NCBI RefSeq assembly: GCF_005871205.1
Contig: NZ_SWKM01000014.1
Coordinates: 412,001 to 476,000 of the forward strand
DNA: 64,000 nucleotides
DNA from: Marinobacter alexandrii
GTDB taxonomy: Bacteria; Pseudomonadota; Gammaproteobacteria; Pseudomonadales; Oleiphilaceae
Direction of reading: 5' to 3'
Shown here one piece after another: positions 60,083 to 64,000 of the stretch. Each line of letters opens with the position of its first letter. The stretch's first letter is position 1. The translations under genes were made by a program, and so were the position numbers. A model generated the notes under the pieces. That model ran no database searches and was not told the DNA's origin. It was given only the letters and a program-made list of their open reading frames with translations.

Positions 60083-60934
60083 ATGCGATTACCTATCCGG
60101 CACAACGGAGATTACATAGTCGAATTCGATCAGTTGACTGTTCATGGTCGGGAGGCCGCTGGCGGATATGGTCTTACCTTCGTCATTCGGGGCAATCGCC
60201 AGCCTTGTCAAAGGAAAATGGTCCTATTCGATATAAGCCTTTCGATCTCCCTGGCCGACCCGATGAGACCGCTACTGGTTTCCATTCCTTCTTCTGAGCG
60301 CTTGATCAAGTGCCATGATTTCCCGGGTAGCGAGCAGGTTGCGTTTGAGATGGTACTCAGTCGAGAGCAGATCAATGCCTTGGAGGCGTACCGACAGGAG
60401 AAAGATCTTAAACTGAATCTGGGGTTGAGGGCATTGGTGGCATCGGGCGATGAACTGCTTCCGAGCTTTGACTGCACGGATATTATCGTACCCAGGGAGC
60501 AATGGCTGGACGCATTAAAAAATGCCGGCTACAGGAACACATTGCTATTCGAGGTTCCGCTTCCGGCAACGTCTGACGGTTTGGCATCTTTGATTTCAAA
60601 AGCTCAGGAGTTCATTGAAACTGGGCACTACAAAGATGCCGTTATGCAATGTCGGCACATTGTCGAACAGATCGAATCCATGCGCGAGGATAAGAACTTA
60701 TCAGCCTCTGCCAACAAGAGGGCACATTCCAGCGAACGGAAGGGTATGACCTCTATCGAGCGCCTGTTCAGCCTTCGAGAACAGCTCAAGAACATCTGCC
60801 ATTTGGGCGCTCACGGCACTGAAGAATTCACCCGTTCTCAGGCGAAGGCGATTCTGGGTATGACCATGGCGTTGCTGTCGGAACCCACTGTGGGTTTTGC
60901 GGCCGGACAAGATCTGATTGAGGAGCAAGATTGA
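60083..60934 (+). CDS. Unknown island protein with C-terminal helical domain
   Basis: A 283-residue soluble protein. The first 170 residues are beta-rich (YIVEFDQLTVHG, MVLFDISLSISLADP) without a recognised fold. The last 110 are helical, with MQCRHIVEQIESMRED and LREQLKNICHLGAHGTEEFT, then RSQAKAILGMTMALL, resembling DUF4145 or Abi-C-type domains that occur in defence proteins. The ATG at 60083 is preferred over a GTG at 60068 that overlaps the AAGGGAG ribosome site. Its stop overlaps the ATG of the next gene (TGATG), so the two form a coupled pair. Function unknown; it may modulate or be modulated by the RloC-like or nuclease neighbours. Confidence 0.7.
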   Translation: MRLPIRHNGDYIVEFDQLTVHGREAAGGYGLTFVIRGNRQPCQRKMVLFDISLSISLADPMRPLLVSIPSSERLIKCHDFPGSEQVAFEMVLSREQINALEAYRQEKDLKLNLGLRALVASGDELLPSFDCTDIIVPREQWLDALKNAGYRNTLLFEVPLPATSDGLASLISKAQEFIETGHYKDAVMQCRHIVEQIESMREDKNLSASANKRAHSSERKGMTSIERLFSLREQLKNICHLGAHGTEEFTRSQAKAILGMTMALLSEPTVGFAAGQDLIEEQD

Positions 60935-62004
60935 TGGCAGTCCAGCACGGAATCTGGAAGATCGGCGATAAGCCCCAAACGCTCACGACGGTGACGCTTG
61001 AAAGCGAGTCACTCCTCGAAGAGCAGATCACCAAAGACATCTCCATCCTCAGCGATCACTGGTTATTGATTGGTCGCCAAGTTTATACCGACTTCGGCAA
61101 GTACATTGATCTTCTGGCTATTGATGCCACTGGCTCCATCATCATTATCGAGCTCAAGAAAGACAAAACACCTCGCAATGTGGTTGCTCAAACCATTGAT
61201 TACGCATCTTGGGTCGAGAACCTGTCTTCGGAGAAGTTTGTTCAGATTTATGCAGACTTCGCAGCTAATAATGGCCTGCCAGACCAGACCTTCGATCAGG
61301 CATTCAAAGCGAAGTTTGGTGTGGCGCCAGTAGAAGATGAAATCAACAGCTCCCACCAGATGGTGATCGTTGCCGCTGAACTCGATGCGAGTACCGAGCG
61401 GATCATCAACTACCTTAACGATAAGGCCAGTGTCGCGGTAAACGCCGTTTTCTTTTCTGTGTTCAGGGACGGAGAGAACCTGTATCTCAGCCGGTCATGG
61501 ATGATTGACCCTGTGGAGACGGAAGAGCGCGCAGTCAACACAGGGCAGCGGGGTGAATGGAACGGAGAGTTTTACGTCAGCTTCGGAACCTACCCTGATG
61601 GACGGAATTGGCAGGATGCGGCGGAATATGGGTTTATTTCTGCCGGTGGCGGACGCTGGTACAGCAGAACCGTGTTTATGCTGAAACCTGGCGATCGGGT
61701 TTGGGTAAACATTCCGGGCACGGGGTATGTGGGTGTTGGAAAAGTTTCCGGCCACCCGATGGTGGCGGACGAATTCATCACCGACGATATGACGATGCAG
61801 GGCGGATATAACCGGGCATTAGAGTACGGTGAAGATGATGCGGAATATTTTGTGCCGGTGGACTGGCTTCACAAGGTTTCAGAATCCAACGCCGTCAACG
61901 AGGTGGGTTTGTTCGGCAACCAGAACTCTGTGGCCCGGCCTCGTGCGTCTAAGTGGGATCACACGGTGACTCGGTTGAAGGAGCTTTGGCACCTTTCGAA
62001 ATAG
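60934..62004 (+). CDS. NucS/DUF91-like PD-(D/E)xK nuclease protein
   Basis: A 356-residue protein. The N-terminal half has a restriction-like nuclease core: DFGKYIDLLAIDATGSIIII followed by ELKKDKTPRNVVAQTIDYAS, giving Asp...Glu-x-Lys and the conserved downstream Gln/Tyr region seen in NucS/DUF91 nucleases. The C-terminal half (about 200-340; WNGEFYVSFGTYPDGRNWQD, DRVWVNIPGTGYVGVGKVSG) is a beta-rich domain of PUA/EVE-like appearance that could read modified bases. The ATG at 60934 overlaps the preceding stop. It may act on modified or damaged DNA beside the type I system. Nuclease fold likely, substrate unknown. Confidence 0.75.
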   Translation: MAVQHGIWKIGDKPQTLTTVTLESESLLEEQITKDISILSDHWLLIGRQVYTDFGKYIDLLAIDATGSIIIIELKKDKTPRNVVAQTIDYASWVENLSSEKFVQIYADFAANNGLPDQTFDQAFKAKFGVAPVEDEINSSHQMVIVAAELDASTERIINYLNDKASVAVNAVFFSVFRDGENLYLSRSWMIDPVETEERAVNTGQRGEWNGEFYVSFGTYPDGRNWQDAAEYGFISAGGGRWYSRTVFMLKPGDRVWVNIPGTGYVGVGKVSGHPMVADEFITDDMTMQGGYNRALEYGEDDAEYFVPVDWLHKVSESNAVNEVGLFGNQNSVARPRASKWDHTVTRLKELWHLSK

Positions 62005-62159
62005 GGAGCGAGGCGCCCGTTTATCAAAACGGGTGCCAGGCAGAGTCCAAGGATGCGACGGTAAGAAAAATTACTCTCCTGTAAATAGTTCTACCTTTCA
62101 CTCCGCTTCTCTTAAAGCCTTCCTGTTTTAGGTATCTGAATAATATACATTTAAGATCC

Positions 62160-62175
62160 TGGCACGCTTCTAGCT
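62160..62175 (+). promoter_or_regulatory. Sigma-54 promoter before the vWA-PP2C-kinase triad
   Basis: TGGCACGCTTCTAGCT matches the -24/-12 consensus (TGGCACG-N4-TTGCT) with one mismatch and has exact GG-N10-GC spacing. Transcription would start near 62186, leaving a leader of about 48 nt before the ATG at 62234 with its AAGGAGA site. The activator encoded at 48183 is the obvious partner. Upstream 62005-62159 should hold its enhancer sites. Confidence 0.75.
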
Positions 62176-62233
62176 ATTTCAACATATATAAGAAGTCAGA
62201 CGCGGAACTTTAGTGATTTAAGGAGAATTACAG

Positions 62234-62905
62234 ATGTCGGAACTCAAAAAATTCCAGGTGCAAACTGCACGTCCGCTGCCAGTTGTCGTGTTGGCAGATA
62301 CCAGTGGAAGCATGTCGGTTGATGGCAAGATTGACGCATTGAATCGAGGCCTTAAAGACATGGTCGCCAGCTTTGCTTCCGAGAGTCGTCTTCGGGCGGA
62401 GCTCCAAGTTTCGGTGATTGCTTTTGGGGGCGATAAGGCCGAGATGATTTTGCCACTTACCCCCGCCCATCAGATTGAGGGTATCACGCAGCTTGAGGCT
62501 TCTGGCATGACGCCTCTCGGGGGAGCTCTGACCATCGCCAACGAGTTGATTGAAGACAAGGAACGCATTCCTTCCAGGGCATACAAGCCGGTGGTGGTTC
62601 TCATCTCCGATGGCTATCCGAATGATGATTGGCAGGAACCGTTTCAACGTTTTGTTAATGGTGAACGTGCCGCCAAGGCAACACGGTTTGCCATGGCTAT
62701 TGGCTCGGATGCGGACGAAGCCATGCTGGGCGACTTTGCGAATGACCCCGAGGCGCCGCTTTTCCGTGCGGAGAACGCGCGGGATATTCACCGATTCTTC
62801 CGTGCGGTCACCATGAGTGTTAATGCCCGCAGTCAATCAGCTAAACCAAACCAGTCAGCTCCGCTGCAGATTCCCGCAGATGACGACGAGGATTGGGAAT
62901 TCTGA
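62234..62905 (+). CDS. TerY-like von Willebrand factor A domain protein
   Basis: A 223-residue vWA protein. The metal-ion-dependent adhesion site DTSGS (22-26) is complete, with the Thr in SGMTPLGGALT and the Asp in LISDGYPNDDW. The fold covers residues about 15-195; the tail is acidic (ADDDEDWEF). This is the TerY type found next to a PP2C phosphatase and a Ser/Thr kinase in the TerY-P triad of tellurite/stress-linked systems, where the vWA is thought to be a scaffold or kinase substrate. AAGGAGA precedes the ATG. Its stop overlaps the phosphatase start (TGATG). Confidence 0.88.
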   Translation: MSELKKFQVQTARPLPVVVLADTSGSMSVDGKIDALNRGLKDMVASFASESRLRAELQVSVIAFGGDKAEMILPLTPAHQIEGITQLEASGMTPLGGALTIANELIEDKERIPSRAYKPVVVLISDGYPNDDWQEPFQRFVNGERAAKATRFAMAIGSDADEAMLGDFANDPEAPLFRAENARDIHRFFRAVTMSVNARSQSAKPNQSAPLQIPADDDEDWEF

Positions 62906-63597
62906 TGAGGCTGTTAGCCGCCGGAGCATCGGTAAGGGGCCCGGCCCACGAACAGGATGGCTCCCCGAATCAGGATGCTCTTTCTGTGCGCGGGTGTGGT
63001 GGAGGTTGCTTTGTTGCTGTCGCTGACGGACTGGGTAGTCGCTCCCGCAGTCATATCGGTTCTAGGAGAGCGGTCGAGCTGGCTCGCGAGGTTGTTCTCG
63101 ATCTGAAAACCTCTACCAGTGCCGACGTACCTGCTCAGTTGAGTCGAGCATGGCGGTCTGCATTCGCGAATCGCTATGGCGATTATGAGACTACATGCCT
63201 CTGGGCGTGGGTTGATGCTGATGGGCAGGGGCACGTCTGGCAGGCGGGAGATGGTTTGATGCTTATCCGCAGCCAAGGCAAGTTCCGGATTCTATTGGAT
63301 CAGAAGGACGGGTTTGGCAATCAGACAACGACGCTTGCGCAGGCCGAGACCGAGGGTGCCGTCAGTGCTGATATCACACTGACCTCACCAGGTGACGGTG
63401 TACTTCTGATGACAGACGGAATCTCGGATGACCTTATCCCGGAGCAGCTGGAGCCATTTTTCAACGCGATTTATCGACGCCAGAAGCGAAGCAGCAAACG
63501 GCGAATGAAGCGCTGGTTGGAGACAGAGTTAAAACAGTGGTCCACGCCACGCCACGGCGATGACAAGACCATCGCAAGCATTTTCAGAATGGATTAA
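62905..63597 (+). CDS. PP2C-family protein phosphatase of the TerY-P triad
   Basis: A 230-residue Mg/Mn-dependent PP2C-type Ser/Thr phosphatase. The metal-binding Asp residues are in PNQDA (24), VADGLG (41), and the later MTDGISDDL, plus a basic C-terminal end (RQKRSSKRRMKRWLE). It reverses phosphorylation by the kinase encoded next. The ATG at 62905 overlaps the vWA stop; a TTG at 62893 in the same frame is less likely. Four bases separate it from the kinase start. A short PP2C with no membrane or sensor domain, as in other TerY-P loci. Confidence 0.9.
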   Translation: MRLLAAGASVRGPAHEQDGSPNQDALSVRGCGGGCFVAVADGLGSRSRSHIGSRRAVELAREVVLDLKTSTSADVPAQLSRAWRSAFANRYGDYETTCLWAWVDADGQGHVWQAGDGLMLIRSQGKFRILLDQKDGFGNQTTTLAQAETEGAVSADITLTSPGDGVLLMTDGISDDLIPEQLEPFFNAIYRRQKRSSKRRMKRWLETELKQWSTPRHGDDKTIASIFRMD

Positions 63598-63601
63598 GCA
63601 C

Positions 63602-64000
63602 ATGAGCACGACAACCAAACCGAAAGCAGCCCGCGTTGTTCAGGATACTAAGGGAACTAGTTATCAGCTTGTTCAGGAAATAAGTCGAGGCGGGCAGGGT
63701 ATTGTCTACCGCACCAACCATCCAGAGGTGCTGGTCAAAGGTTTCACCAATAAAGATGAACAGGCTATTGGGCGATGGCGCCGGCACATCGAGTGGTTGG
63801 TTCGCCAGGATCTGGGGGCGCTCAAACTCTCCAGACCTTTAATCATGCTCGCTCCGCCACGGAACGGCTACGTTATGGAACTGATGGATGGGTTGGTTCC
63901 TCTTCAGAGCCTTCTGGACAGCTTCGTCAAGGCTGGGGAAGAAGCCTCGGAGGATTATCTCAAGCAAGGAGGGCTTCGCAGGCGCGTGCGTATGCTTTGC
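63602..64000 (+). CDS. Ser/Thr protein kinase of the TerY-P triad, 3' end outside window
   Basis: The first 133 codons of a Hanks-type kinase. The glycine-rich loop ISRGGQGIVY (27-36) and lysine K46 (VLVKGF) form the ATP pocket; the hinge region is YVMELMDGLV. The catalytic loop lies beyond base 64000. It completes the vWA-PP2C-kinase set under the sigma-54 promoter at 62160. ATG at 63602, 4 bp after the phosphatase stop. Substrates may include the vWA protein or island effectors. Confidence 0.85.
   Translation, partial: MSTTTKPKAARVVQDTKGTSYQLVQEISRGGQGIVYRTNHPEVLVKGFTNKDEQAIGRWRRHIEWLVRQDLGALKLSRPLIMLAPPRNGYVMELMDGLVPLQSLLDSFVKAGEEASEDYLKQGGLRRRVRMLC

Overview
The window looks like chromosomal DNA of a marine gammaproteobacterium, most likely Marinobacter or a close relative. 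This is inferred from gene content (NrtS-type transporter beside a dihydrolipoyl-dehydrogenase-like gene, MMPL/LolA-like/DUF1302-type lipid-export cluster, two PhzF proteins) and moderate-to-high GC; no rRNA or tRNA gene confirms it. Region 1 (1-16.1 kb) is ordinary core-type DNA: a TetR fragment, nrtS, an Lpd-like flavoprotein, an alpha/beta hydrolase, an RND permease fused to a periplasmic LolA-like domain, an outer-membrane barrel, PhzF proteins, a kinase-like protein, LysR and AraC regulators, an NmrA-like protein and a DUF4437 protein. Two copies of a 16-bp palindrome in front of the hydrolase and the RND gene suggest one TetR-type repressor controls both. Region 2 (16.2-40.6 kb) is an accessory region. 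A 3,909-residue RHS/YD-repeat surface protein with an unusual haem-type CxxCH plus alpha/alpha-toroid insert ends in a NucA/NucB-like nuclease tip, followed 3 nt later by a candidate immunity gene. The pair lies between two diverged 155-bp direct repeats; a third partial copy lies further right. After it come small membrane or secreted proteins, a hydrolase/secreted-protein pair, wreckage (mrr-type endonuclease stub joined to an integrase fragment, umuC tail) and two orphan DUF2384-type antitoxin-like genes. Region 3 (40.6-47.9 kb) is a Tn7-like transposition module read leftward with overlapping genes: tnsA, tnsB, tnsC, tniQ, an unknown gene and a tyrosine recombinase lacking two catalytic residues. 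An intact tyrosine recombinase points the other way just to its right; its truncated relative is the fragment at 29.8 kb. Region 4 (48.2-64 kb, running off the end) is a defence/stress island on the + strand. It starts with a sigma-54 activator carrying an RtcR/CARF-like sensor domain, then hsdR, rmuC, hsdM, hsdS, an RloC-like ATPase/anticodon-nuclease candidate, an unknown protein and a NucS/DUF91-like nuclease. A canonical GG-N10-GC sigma-54 promoter then precedes a vWA protein, a PP2C phosphatase and a Ser/Thr kinase (TerY-P type triad). The proposed logic is inference: an activator that senses RNA or nucleotide damage signals switches on a phospho-signalling module next to restriction and tRNA-cleaving effectors.
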